From JABWBJ01 sp036507855 (GTDB lineage Bacteria > Gemmatimonadota > Gemmatimonadetes > Gemmatimonadales > Gemmatimonadaceae): a stretch of DNA of 9,136 bases. Positions 1 through 6,075 of the stretch are shown one piece after another. The stretch lies in contig DATCIJ010000078.1 in the NCBI GenBank assembly GCA_036507855.1, positions 1-9,136 of the forward strand, written 5' to 3'. The position numbers and the translations under genes were made by a program. Position 1 is the stretch's first letter, and each line of letters starts with the position of its first letter. The notes under the pieces were generated by a model, which saw nothing but the letters and a program-made list of their open reading frames with translations, had not been told where the DNA came from and did no database searches.

Positions 1-228
1 CCGGACTGGATGATCCGGATCGCCATGATCAAGCTTGCGGTGCTCGCCTCCGCGGGCCTGCTTGCGGCCGGTGCACTCGTGGGCAGGCATGCAAAGGCGC
101 GGCGGTCGTTGCCACCAGATTCGCCTCCTGCGCAGGTTGGCCAGGGTGCGGCAGAACCGCTGCAGCAGAAAGACGGCGCCGGCGCGCCGCTACCGCACGA
201 GCGCCGCAGGCCCGATACCGCGCCGTGA
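1..228 (+). CDS. Possible 3' end of an upstream gene, or small membrane-anchored protein
   Basis: The frame is open from base 1 to a TGA at 226-228, so this may be the tail of a gene that begins outside the window. If it starts inside, the first ATG is at 10 and a second in-frame ATG at 25, neither with a clear Shine-Dalgarno. The visible part has one hydrophobic stretch (KLAVLASAGLLAAGALVG), then basic residues (RHAKARR). A low-complexity tail rich in Pro, Gln, Ala and Arg follows. This looks like a membrane anchor with a short soluble end. I do not recognise a family. It lies 51 bp upstream of the DoxX-like gene on the same strand, so the two could be co-transcribed. It could also be chance open frame in GC-rich DNA, so confidence is low. 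Confidence 0.3.
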   Translation, partial: PDWMIRIAMIKLAVLASAGLLAAGALVGRHAKARRSLPPDSPPAQVGQGAAEPLQQKDGAGAPLPHERRRPDTAP

Positions 229-279
229 GTCACCGGTGTATTACTGCAACGTGTGGTTACCAACCGAACCCGAAGGGCG

Positions 280-684
280 ATGGGCGCCAGAATCGACGAT
301 CTCGGAAAACTGATCCTCCGTTTTGGCATCGGAGGAATTCTGCTCGTTCACGGTATTTCCAAGCTGCAGAACGGGATCGGCTTCGTGGAGCAGATGGTGA
401 GCGCGAACGGTCTCCCGGTCTTTGTTGCGTACGGTGTCTACGTCGGCGAAGTGCTGGCGCCGGTGCTGATCATCGCCGGAGTGTTCACCCGACCCGCGGC
501 GCTGGTGATCGCATTCGATTTGCTTGGAGCGGTCTTCATGGCTCGACGCGACGACATCCCCAAGATCACGGCCGGTGGCGGGTGGGCGATTGAAGTGGAG
601 GCCCTGTTCATCCTGGGCGCCCTGGCAATCGCCTGTTTCGGCGCAGGGCGCCTGGCACTCGGGAGGCCGGGCGGCTACAACTGA
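280..684 (+). CDS. DoxX family membrane protein
   Basis: The encoded protein is 134 aa, a normal length for the DoxX/DoxD-like family of small four-helix integral membrane proteins. Four hydrophobic segments are visible at about residues 11-28, 46-70, 75-92 and 105-128. The first contains the family-type pattern LRFGIGGILLVHGISKL. The second contains YVGEVLAPVLIIAGVFTR, with the conserved Gly-Glu and a Pro in the membrane. Family members have been tied to thiosulfate:quinone oxidoreductase subunits and to oxidative-stress complexes, but most have no defined reaction, and nothing here narrows it. The ATG at 280 is preferred. A GTG at 253 in the same frame would add nine polar residues (VTNRTRRA...) and has no upstream Shine-Dalgarno, while AAGGG lies just before 280, although closer than usual. 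The gene ends 7 bp from the stop of the opposing methyltransferase-like gene. Confidence 0.85.
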   Translation: MGARIDDLGKLILRFGIGGILLVHGISKLQNGIGFVEQMVSANGLPVFVAYGVYVGEVLAPVLIIAGVFTRPAALVIAFDLLGAVFMARRDDIPKITAGGGWAIEVEALFILGALAIACFGAGRLALGRPGGYN

Positions 685-685
685 T

Positions 686-702
686 TCCGCGTCAGGCGCG
701 GA
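686..702. terminator. Short hairpin between convergent genes, possible terminator
   Basis: A 6-bp perfect stem (TCCGCG with CGCGGA) and a 5-nt loop sit between the stop of the DoxX gene and the last codons of the opposing gene. The loop includes the reverse-strand stop codon. There is no T-run on either side, so this is not a classic intrinsic terminator. The convergent position is the main reason to list it. Confidence 0.25.
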
Positions 703-1435
703 TTCGCTTGTTCAGCTTGAGCCATCGCGTGACCGCCCAGGCCACGAATACCACCGCCAGCACGCCGATGATCGCGTTGATCAATGGCGCCTGCTGCTCG
801 TAAGGCGCGGCGAAGAGCGACTCGGCGATGATCATCACGCCGGCCGTGCCGATCCACGCGGTCCAGCTCCCGTACTCCTTGAGCAGGACACGACGCCAGT
901 TGAACGGGATGTCGCGCAGGGCTTCACGCGCCTTCCGGAAATCGGGTATCCAGCGGTTGGTCGTCCGGCAGTACTCCTCGTACGCCTGGCCGAATTTGCC
1001 GCGGAGAAATGCCTCCTCGGCCGCGACGATCCCCATATAGCCGATCAGCGTGAACGGCACGGAGATGAGGTACAGCAGGGGCGCGTTCCAGATGATGAAG
1101 AGTCCGAACAGGACGAGGATGTTACCGACGTAGAGCGGATTGCGGGCCAGCGCGAAGATTCCCTCGGTCACCAGGTCCTCGGCGTGAACCCGCCGGTTCT
1201 TTCCGCCGCGCGCGATGTAGCGGTAACCGATGACCGTGATGCGCAGCGCCTGACCCATGGCGGCGACGAGGATGCCAACCAGGTCGAGCCAGAGATCCGC
1301 GGTGCGGCTCCCGGACGGGAACTGCGGGCGCGTAGCCGCGATCGTCGCGAGAATGACCGCGGGGAAAACCGCGTCGCGGTACTTGAACAGGAACGTGCCC
1401 CAGCGCTCGAGCAGCGACGGTGCCGTCGCTGTCAC
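692..1435 (-). CDS. Isoprenylcysteine carboxyl methyltransferase (ICMT/PEMT-like) membrane protein
   Basis: This is a 247-aa polytopic membrane protein with hydrophobic segments at about residues 22-36, 46-70, 103-135, 192-209 and 218-236. The diagnostic C-terminal ICMT/PEMT signature is present. It comprises ARNPLYVGN (97-105), then AEEAFLRGKFGQAYEEY (139-155) and RWIP (161-164). This is the SAM-binding region in the family, whose members methylate carboxyl or amine groups on lipids or prenyl groups. The bacterial substrate cannot be read from sequence. The GTG at 1435 is chosen because it overlaps the TGA of the isomerase gene upstream (GTGA, 4 bp), which implies translational coupling. Upstream of it this frame only shadows the isomerase gene. 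A GGCGGA about 6 nt before the start may act as a weak ribosome binding site. About 80 residues follow the usual family end point (two further helices), so this is a longer variant. It is the last gene of a four-gene reverse-strand operon. Confidence 0.88.
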   Translation of the reverse strand: MTATAPSLLERWGTFLFKYRDAVFPAVILATIAATRPQFPSGSRTADLWLDLVGILVAAMGQALRITVIGYRYIARGGKNRRVHAEDLVTEGIFALARNPLYVGNILVLFGLFIIWNAPLLYLISVPFTLIGYMGIVAAEEAFLRGKFGQAYEEYCRTTNRWIPDFRKAREALRDIPFNWRRVLLKEYGSWTAWIGTAGVMIIAESLFAAPYEQQAPLINAIIGVLAVVFVAWAVTRWLKLNKRIRA

Positions 1436-2373
1436 CAGGAATCCGCCGTGACGTAGGCGTCGATGACCGCGCGTTCTCCCTCGCGCCCCGGACGCGAGTT
1501 GCCGTGCTCCATGCCCACCACGCCCTGATAGCCTTTCGAGTTGATGTGCCGGAACACGTTGCGAAAGTTGATTTCGCCCGTGCCGGGTTCGCGCCGCCCC
1601 GGGTTGTCGCCCACCTGGATGTAGGCAATCTCGTCCCAGGCCGCGTTCATGTTGGGAATCAGGTTTCCCTCGGTGATCTGCTGGTGATAGATGTCGAACA
1701 GGATCTTGCACGACAGGCTGCCCACGGCCCGGCAGATCTGGTACGCCTGAGGGATGCGTGTCAGGAACTGACCGGGGTGATCGCGCAACGTGTTGAGCGG
1801 TTCGATCACGATGACCAGACCGTGCGGTTCGAGAACGGCGGCGGCTCGCTTGAGCGCTTCGACCACGTTGGCGGTCTGGTAGTTCATGTCGAGGCGCCGA
1901 TCGACATGCCCGGGTACCACGGTCATCCACCTGGCGTTTACACGCTTCGCGACATCGATCGATTCGCGCACCTGCTGGACGAAGGCGTCGCGAATCGACG
2001 CGTCACCGTTCGCGAGGTGCGGTTCGTTCCACGAAATCGTGTGCGCGACGAACACGCCCATCCGCATGTTGAGACGGGCGAGCGTGGCGCCTATGAGCTC
2101 CTGGTCAGCGACGGAACGGTCTTTCAGGCCATTGTCTTCCAGGGCCGTAAACCCTTCGGCGGCCATGAACTCGAGCTCGGCCGCCAGTCCCTGGCCGGCA
2201 TGCTGCCGGAACATGCCGAAGTGGGGCGCGTAGGCGAGCTTGAACTTCCGGGCCTGCGCCGCACCCTGCGCCACGCCTAACGTCGGCAGCGATGCGAGAG
2301 CCAACCCCGTCGCTGCCGACCTGAGAAAGTCACGGCGATCGCTGAAGGCGGCCTCGCTTTGCGCCTTGCGCAT
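1432..2373 (-). CDS. Tat-exported sugar isomerase/epimerase, hydroxypyruvate isomerase-like TIM barrel
   Basis: The 313-aa protein begins with a twin-arginine signal, SDRRDFLRSA at residues 11-20, then a hydrophobic stretch and a likely cleavage near GVAQGA (33-38). It is therefore probably exported folded to the periplasm. The rest is an AP-endonuclease-2-like TIM barrel closest to hydroxypyruvate isomerase. Candidate metal ligands stand in family positions: E191 (VIEPLN), D227 and H230 (LFDIYHQQ), Q253 (YIQVGDNPGR) and E289 (GMEHG). The motif REPGTGEINF (261-270) is characteristic of the Hyi group. Hyi enzymes interconvert hydroxypyruvate and tartronate semialdehyde, but exported homologues beside Gfo/Idh/MocA oxidoreductases may act on larger keto-sugars (inference). 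The ATG at 2373 has GAGGG 9 nt upstream. An in-frame ATG at 2397 would overlap the upstream stop by 8 bp and add eight residues before the Tat motif. The start codon lies inside a heptamer repeat. Confidence 0.85.
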   Translation of the reverse strand: MRKAQSEAAFSDRRDFLRSAATGLALASLPTLGVAQGAAQARKFKLAYAPHFGMFRQHAGQGLAAELEFMAAEGFTALEDNGLKDRSVADQELIGATLARLNMRMGVFVAHTISWNEPHLANGDASIRDAFVQQVRESIDVAKRVNARWMTVVPGHVDRRLDMNYQTANVVEALKRAAAVLEPHGLVIVIEPLNTLRDHPGQFLTRIPQAYQICRAVGSLSCKILFDIYHQQITEGNLIPNMNAAWDEIAYIQVGDNPGRREPGTGEINFRNVFRHINSKGYQGVVGMEHGNSRPGREGERAVIDAYVTADSW

Positions 2374-2383
2374 TGCGCTTTGC
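2356..2383 (-). repeat. Four tandem 7-bp units GCAANGC spanning a start codon
   Basis: On the reverse strand the units read GCAAAGC, GCAATGC, GCAAGGC, GCAAAGC with no gap, and differ only at the fifth base. The ATG of the isomerase gene is formed inside the second unit. The first unit lies in the spacer after the GAGGG ribosome binding site, and the last two encode the N-terminal residues before the Tat motif. A change of one unit would alter the spacer or shift the frame. Imperfection at the variable base lowers the expected slippage rate. Confidence 0.7.
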
Positions 2384-2387
2384 CCTC
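2383..2387 (-). promoter_or_regulatory. Ribosome binding site deciding the isomerase start
   Basis: GAGGG on the reverse strand lies 9 nt before the ATG at 2373, and within the last codons of the oxidoreductase gene (which ends at 2390) plus its short downstream gap. The alternative ATG at 2397 has only a distant AGGTGG about 12 nt upstream. This favours the shorter protein. Confidence 0.5.
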
Positions 2388-2389
2388 GG

Positions 2390-3703
2390 TCACCCATTCC
2401 AGGTACGCGCCACCTTGGTGGTTCCCGGCATCGCCACCGGCGGAACCGCCAGCGATCCGAAGCCCGTTTGTGGTGGCGCCAGATCCTGTGACGCATTCAG
2501 GAGTTCGTCCCAGACGATCGCCTGGCCGGTGTACGCTGCCTCGCGTCCCATGATCGCGCTCAACGTGGTCTCCGCGACTTGTTGGCCCTCGTTGAGCGGC
2601 TTGCCGGCGCGAATGCTCGCCAGCAGGTCGACATGCTCCTCGACGTACGGGTTCTTCTTCTCGCCGGCAAAGGTGAACGACTGCTGACCGGTGATCCTGC
2701 TGGAAGGATCCGTCGTCCCGCGCGTCCCCACGAATCGCTCCCCAACAAAGTTGGCCGTGCCATCGATCTGGCGGCACATGCTCATCACGTGGGCGCCGTT
2801 GGGATACTCGAAGTCGATGGCGAAGTGATCGAAGATGTGGCCATACGCGCCGTCCGTCCGCCACTGACGGCCACCGACTCCGACTGCGCGGACCGGATGA
2901 GCGCCCATGGCCCAGTTGGCGACGTCGATGTTGTGGATGTGCTGTTCGACGATGTGGTCGCCCGAAGCCCAGGTGAAGTACAGCCAGTTCCGGATCTGCC
3001 ACTCGACGTCGCTCCAGCCTGCCTGACGAGCGGCGTTCCAGAGGCCGCCCTGGTTCCAGTAGACCTCGCCGCCTGTCAGCTCGCCAATCGCCCCGTCGTG
3101 CACGCGACGCATCACCGACACGTACGCTGGGTCATGGCGCCGTTGGGTGCCGGCGACGATGGCAAGATTCTTCGCCTTGGCCGCCGCTGCCGACGCGATC
3201 ACGGAGCGCACGCCGGCCGCGTCGACCGCAACCGGCTTCTCCATGAAGATGTGCTTGCCGGCGGCGACGGCGGCCGCGAGATGCACTGGTCGGAATCCGG
3301 GCGGCGTCGCCAGGATCACCATGTCGATGTCGGTGGCGAGGACTTTCTGGTACGCGTCGAATCCACTGAACAGCGTCTCGGGGGTCACCTTGAATTGCTT
3401 CTCCACCATCGCGTCTTCGCTGGCGACCTTCGCGAGATTGGCGCGCGCGCGCTCGAGACGATCGGGGAACAGGTCGCCCATCGCGACGATCTGCACGCCT
3501 TCGCCTCCGGCGCGCATGACGTCGCGGGCGGCGCCAGAGCCTCGGCCCCCGCAGCCGATCACGCCGATTCGGATGACTTCTGCCGACGCGGTGTCCGGAG
3601 TAAGCGCCGAGAGCGTGCGTGGCAGGACGAGCCCTGCTGTTGCCATCGTAGTCGTCTTCACAAAGGTACGGCGTGAGAACCGACCGGAGGTGTCGTCAGT
3701 CAT
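2390..3703 (-). CDS. Tat-exported Gfo/Idh/MocA family NAD(P)-dependent oxidoreductase
   Basis: The 437-aa protein starts with a Tat signal: FSRRTFVK at residues 9-16 followed by the hydrophobic TTTMATAGLVLP. The Rossmann fold begins at about residue 44 with RIGVIGCGGRGSG, the NAD(P)-binding glycine loop. The family motif MEKPVAVD (154-161) supplies the Lys (K156) seen in the active site. GDHIVEQHIHNIDVANW (248-264) supplies the conserved Asp/His pair region of the C-terminal domain. Relatives oxidise or reduce sugar, inositol or glycoside hydroxyls, and exported forms must carry their nicotinamide cofactor folded in. The substrate is not determinable here. The ATG at 3703 is supported by GAGGA 5 nt upstream (3709-3713). 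The gene follows the FGE-fold gene by 24 bp and precedes the isomerase closely, which argues for one pathway. The C-terminal 30 residues (QTGFGSLAVPPVAMPGT) are typical of secreted members. Confidence 0.92.
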   Translation of the reverse strand: MTDDTSGRFSRRTFVKTTTMATAGLVLPRTLSALTPDTASAEVIRIGVIGCGGRGSGAARDVMRAGGEGVQIVAMGDLFPDRLERARANLAKVASEDAMVEKQFKVTPETLFSGFDAYQKVLATDIDMVILATPPGFRPVHLAAAVAAGKHIFMEKPVAVDAAGVRSVIASAAAAKAKNLAIVAGTQRRHDPAYVSVMRRVHDGAIGELTGGEVYWNQGGLWNAARQAGWSDVEWQIRNWLYFTWASGDHIVEQHIHNIDVANWAMGAHPVRAVGVGGRQWRTDGAYGHIFDHFAIDFEYPNGAHVMSMCRQIDGTANFVGERFVGTRGTTDPSSRITGQQSFTFAGEKKNPYVEEHVDLLASIRAGKPLNEGQQVAETTLSAIMGREAAYTGQAIVWDELLNASQDLAPPQTGFGSLAVPPVAMPGTTKVARTWNG

Positions 3704-3708
3704 CGGAT

Positions 3709-3713
3709 TCCTC
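3709..3713 (-). promoter_or_regulatory. Shine-Dalgarno for the Gfo/Idh/MocA gene
   Basis: GAGGA on the reverse strand stands 5 nt from the ATG at 3703, inside the 24-bp gap after the FGE-fold gene. It is the best ribosome binding site in the operon and suggests independent initiation rather than pure coupling at this junction. Confidence 0.65.
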
Positions 3714-3727
3714 GCTGTGCTTGCTGA

Positions 3728-4468
3728 TCATGGCTCCCGCACGATGCGGAAGCCGACAAAGGGAGCGTCCGACATCCACCAGCGACTCTGGGGTATCTGC
3801 GGATCGCGTTCATTCCATGTATCGTCCTGTACCGCCCGGGCCGACGGACCAATCGCCTGCGCTGCGTCACGAAAGGAACCACCGCGCACCACGGGCCGGC
3901 CACTGCGGACGGTAACCCACTCCGCGGCGTTGCCGAAGAGATCATGCAATCCAAGCGCATCAGCGGGCTTTGCGCCCACGGCGTGAGTCGTGCCACCGGC
4001 GTTCGCTACATGCCAGGCCAGGGCGTCGGTCGAGGTACCCGCCGCCAGTTGCGCCACGTGTTCCCACTCCGATTCCGTTGGAAGACGATACTTCTTTCCA
4101 GTCTTCGCGGACAGCCATTCGCCGAAGGCCTGGGCCGCGGTGTACGCCACGCTGATGACCGGGAAACCCGCATGACCCCAGCCGTAGTCCGGTGCGCCGT
4201 AGGGCCGCGTGGGACGCGCTACGGCATCGACCGTGCTGCGCCCCTCGCTGCTGTCTGGCCGCGAGAGGGCGAACGCGTCGTACAAGTCCCAGGTGACCTC
4301 GGTGCGGCCGATCCACAGGTCGGTGCCGGGCACCTTGACCATCTCGAAGCGAACCAGAGTGCCTGTTACGGAGTCAGTGTAGGACTCCTGTGCGGGTGCG
4401 GATGCCGGACATGACGCCGCGAGCGCGACCATCGCGACCCCGGGCAGCCGCCTTACGAGTGCGCGCAT
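3728..4468 (-). CDS. Exported FGE/SUMF1-fold protein lacking the catalytic cysteines
   Basis: The 246-aa protein has an N-terminal export signal (basic start, then VAMVALAASCPASAPA, likely cut after A26). A lipobox-like LAASC offers C20 as an alternative lipidation site, though -3 is Ala rather than Leu. The mature part carries the formylglycine-generating-enzyme fold motifs in order: GRTEVTW (54-60), PVISVAY (103-109), RLPTESEWE (128-136), LHDLFGNAAEW (174-184), RGGSF (195-199) and VGFRIV (238-243). True sulfatase-activating FGE needs a cysteine pair in the C-terminal part. This protein has no cysteine outside the signal sequence, so it should not be called a sulfatase-activating enzyme. Related proteins of this superfamily serve as non-haem iron enzymes, lectin-like binding domains or proteins of unknown role. 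It is the first gene of the reverse-strand operon. The ATG at 4468 has no clear Shine-Dalgarno, and its 5' end overlaps that of the divergent apbE-like gene. Confidence 0.85.
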   Translation of the reverse strand: MRALVRRLPGVAMVALAASCPASAPAQESYTDSVTGTLVRFEMVKVPGTDLWIGRTEVTWDLYDAFALSRPDSSEGRSTVDAVARPTRPYGAPDYGWGHAGFPVISVAYTAAQAFGEWLSAKTGKKYRLPTESEWEHVAQLAAGTSTDALAWHVANAGGTTHAVGAKPADALGLHDLFGNAAEWVTVRSGRPVVRGGSFRDAAQAIGPSARAVQDDTWNERDPQIPQSRWWMSDAPFVGFRIVREP

Positions 4469-5418
4469 GGCACTTTTTGGTCGGTCTGGCGGCGATGAGT
4501 CGCGGGGCGGTCGCGCAGGAGCGTCACGAGTTCACCGCCGTCCACATGGGTGTGCCGGTCAGGATCGTCCTCCATGCGTCGAATGAGAGTGTCGCTCGCG
4601 AGGCGGCGCGTGCCGCGTACGAGCGGGTGGCTGAGCTGGATGGAAAGATGAGCGATTACCGCGAGGGGAGCGAGGTGCGGCGGTTGTCCGCGCGGTCGCG
4701 GGAGTGGCAGTCCGTGAGCCCGGATTTGCTGCGTGTGCTCGCGCTGGCGCGAGAAGTGTCGCGGTGGAGTGACGGCGCGTTCGACGTCACGGTGGGGCCG
4801 CTCGTGCGGGTGTGGCGTGAGTCGCGGCGGAGCGGGCGGCTGCCTGGCGAGGATGTGGTGTCGCGCGCGCGATCGCGCACGGGGTGGCGGTTGCTGGAAG
4901 TCGACACGGTGCTGTCCCGGGTCCGGCTGATGGCGGACAGCATGTCGATCGACCTTGGCGGGATCGCGAAAGGGTACGTGTTGTCCGAGGCGCTCGAGGT
5001 GCTGCGTGCGCTCGGCGTCGGCTCGGCGATGGTAGAGGCGGGTGGAGATCTGGTGGTTGGCGACGCGCCGCCGGGACGTGCCGGGTGGTCCGTCGAGATT
5101 CCGGGCGCCGACCCGGCGACCCGGGAGTATGCGAAGGTGCTGGTGAACATGGCGGTGGCGACGTCCGGCGGGTCGGAGCAGTTCGTGGAGATCGGCGGCG
5201 TGCGTTATGCGCACGTGGTTGATCCACGCACGGGCCTGGGTTTGGTCAATGCGGGCGCGGTGACGGTGATGGCGCGGCGGGGAGAGGTCGCGGACGCGGT
5301 GGCGACGGCGACGCTGGTGCTTTCGGGGGGAGGTATTCGTGACCTGGGGCGGCCGGTGTTGGGCGGGGTGTTGCGGGTGGTCATCAGGCCTGCTGGTTCG
5401 CCAGGCGGACCGGGTTGA
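4459..5418 (+). CDS. apbE: FAD:protein FMN transferase (ApbE family), exported
   Basis: ApbE transfers FMN from FAD to Ser/Thr of target flavoproteins in the periplasm (for example NqrC, RnfG, NosR). From the GTG at 4459 the protein is 319 aa, the usual size, and starts with a plausible signal (RAWHFLVGLAAMSRGAVAQ). Family motifs in order are FDVTVGPLV (108-116), SIDLGGIAKGY (163-173), EAGGDLVV (193-200), ATSGGSEQF (234-242), HVVDPRTG (252-259) and ADAVAT (278-283). D279 and T283 are the expected metal ligands. The open frame reaches back to ATG codons at 4390, 4405 and 4414, but these would add a long Arg/Pro-rich leader before the signal and overlap the divergent gene more. GTG 4459 and ATG 4497 are the alternatives, with no strong ribosome binding site for any. 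The last residues (RPAGSPGGPG) look like read-through into the scar region. No flavoprotein partner is visible. Confidence 0.9.
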   Translation: MRAWHFLVGLAAMSRGAVAQERHEFTAVHMGVPVRIVLHASNESVAREAARAAYERVAELDGKMSDYREGSEVRRLSARSREWQSVSPDLLRVLALAREVSRWSDGAFDVTVGPLVRVWRESRRSGRLPGEDVVSRARSRTGWRLLEVDTVLSRVRLMADSMSIDLGGIAKGYVLSEALEVLRALGVGSAMVEAGGDLVVGDAPPGRAGWSVEIPGADPATREYAKVLVNMAVATSGGSEQFVEIGGVRYAHVVDPRTGLGLVNAGAVTVMARRGEVADAVATATLVLSGGGIRDLGRPVLGGVLRVVIRPAGSPGGPG

Positions 5419-5514
5419 CGATCCGGAAGTTGGGGCCAGTTCGGGCAACCCATTCCATGGTGCCGGTCTGTGCGAAATGGTTTCTACTGGTCAGTCCAAT
5501 ATCCGTTGAACTCA

Positions 5515-5531
5515 ATCCGCCTGCGGCGGAT
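5515..5531. terminator. Perfect 7-bp stem-loop downstream of apbE
   Basis: ATCCGCC and GGCGGAT pair around a TGC loop about 95 bp after the apbE stop. The stem is strong and GC-rich but is not followed by a T-run, so it could be a weak terminator, a dispersed palindromic repeat, or part of the mobile segment. Confidence 0.3.
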
Positions 5532-5584
5532 AGCGACGGCGGTGGCGCGGTCCTTGTTGATCTCCTGATGGGGTGGTGGTCTCG

Positions 5585-5609
5585 TCCTCTCACCTTCAAC
5601 CTGAGAGGA
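5585..5609 (+). promoter_or_regulatory. Hairpin sequestering the recombinase ribosome binding site
   Basis: TCCTCTCA (5585-5592) and TGAGAGGA (5602-5609) are perfectly complementary across a 9-nt loop. The right arm contains GAGAGG, the Shine-Dalgarno 5 nt before the ATG at 5614. In mRNA the fold would hide the ribosome binding site. It may limit recombinase translation, or the palindrome may be a binding or recombination site. Confidence 0.5.
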
Positions 5610-5613
5610 TCGT

Positions 5614-6075
5614 ATGACCCCGCTGCGCCAGCGCCTGATCGAGGATCTGACCCTTCGCGGCTACGCCGACCGGACGATTGCCACGTACGTCGGCGTCGTC
5701 GCGCGGCTCGCGGACTTCTACCATGCCCCGCCCGATGGGCTGACGGAGGAGCAGCTCCGGACCTACCTCCTGCTGCTGAGCACGAGGCTGGCGCCGGCGA
5801 GCGTCACGCAGGCGCTGTCCGGGCTGCGGTTCTTCTATGAGCAGACCCTGGGTCGACGCTGGACGATCCTCGATCTCGCCCGTGCGAAACGCGACCAGCA
5901 ACTCCCCGTCGTCCTGAGTCGCGAGGAAGTCGGCCGCGTGCTCGCCGCCGTGCGTGTCCCCGCCTACCGCGCGTGCCTCACCACGATCTACGGTTGTGGC
6001 CTCCGGTTGCTCGAAGGGATCACCCTGGCAAGGTCTCGTCGTACTCTTCGCATGGGTGGTGTCCTCGGGTTATGA
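5614..6075 (+). pseudogene. Truncated tyrosine recombinase/integrase (N-terminal part only)
   Basis: The frame starts at an ATG with GAGAGG 5 nt upstream. Residues 1-90 form a SAM-like core-binding domain (LRQRLIEDLTLRGYADRTIA, then LRTYLLLLSTRLAPASVTQA and LSGLRFFYEQTLGRRW). Residues 98-138 begin the catalytic domain (VVLSREEVGRVLAAVR, then YGCGLRLLEGITL). R131 is the first catalytic arginine of the R-H-R-Y set. Homology to the family stops near residue 138 (base 6027). The last 15 or so residues are unrelated and end at a TAT/TGA region near 6075. The HxxR motif and the nucleophilic tyrosine are absent, so it cannot recombine DNA. Intact relatives are near 300 aa, and this type is often found next to IS91-like transposases (established for the group), none of which is present here. 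It is likely the residue of an element cut by deletion or rearrangement. Confidence 0.85.

Larger units (their letters stand above)
5419..5613. other. Non-coding scar segment with two hairpins
   Basis: No gene is supported here on the forward strand. There are two perfect inverted repeats. One is a 7-bp stem with 3-nt loop (ATCCGCC-TGC-GGCGGAT, 5515-5531). The other is an 8-bp stem over the recombinase ribosome binding site (5585-5609). The reverse strand holds a protein-like C-terminal stretch ending with a TGA at 5384-5386 (EWVARTGPNFRIVNPVRL), overlapping the last codons of apbE. I cannot assign it to a family. It may be the broken end of a gene carried in with the recombinase. Confidence 0.5.

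Noticed and set aside
524..1456. Long forward frame of 310 codons
   Set aside because: It runs opposite to the ICMT-like gene and the end of the DoxX gene, its protein is low-complexity and Arg/Glu-rich, and it has no family motif. It is a GC-driven shadow frame.
1432..2496. Start of the isomerase gene further upstream in the open frame
   Set aside because: The extra N-terminal residues are an Arg/Trp-rich shadow of the oxidoreductase gene and lie far before the Tat motif.
2579..3676. Long forward frame of 365 codons
   Set aside because: It is antisense to the well-supported Gfo/Idh/MocA gene, with no recognisable domain and a His/Arg/Asp-rich composition typical of shadow frames.
3728..4468. 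Sulfatase-activating formylglycine-generating enzyme
   Set aside because: The catalytic cysteines are absent and no sulfatase gene is present.
4453..5448. Long reverse frame of 331 codons
   Set aside because: It is antisense to apbE, very rich in Arg, His and Pro, and has no domain.
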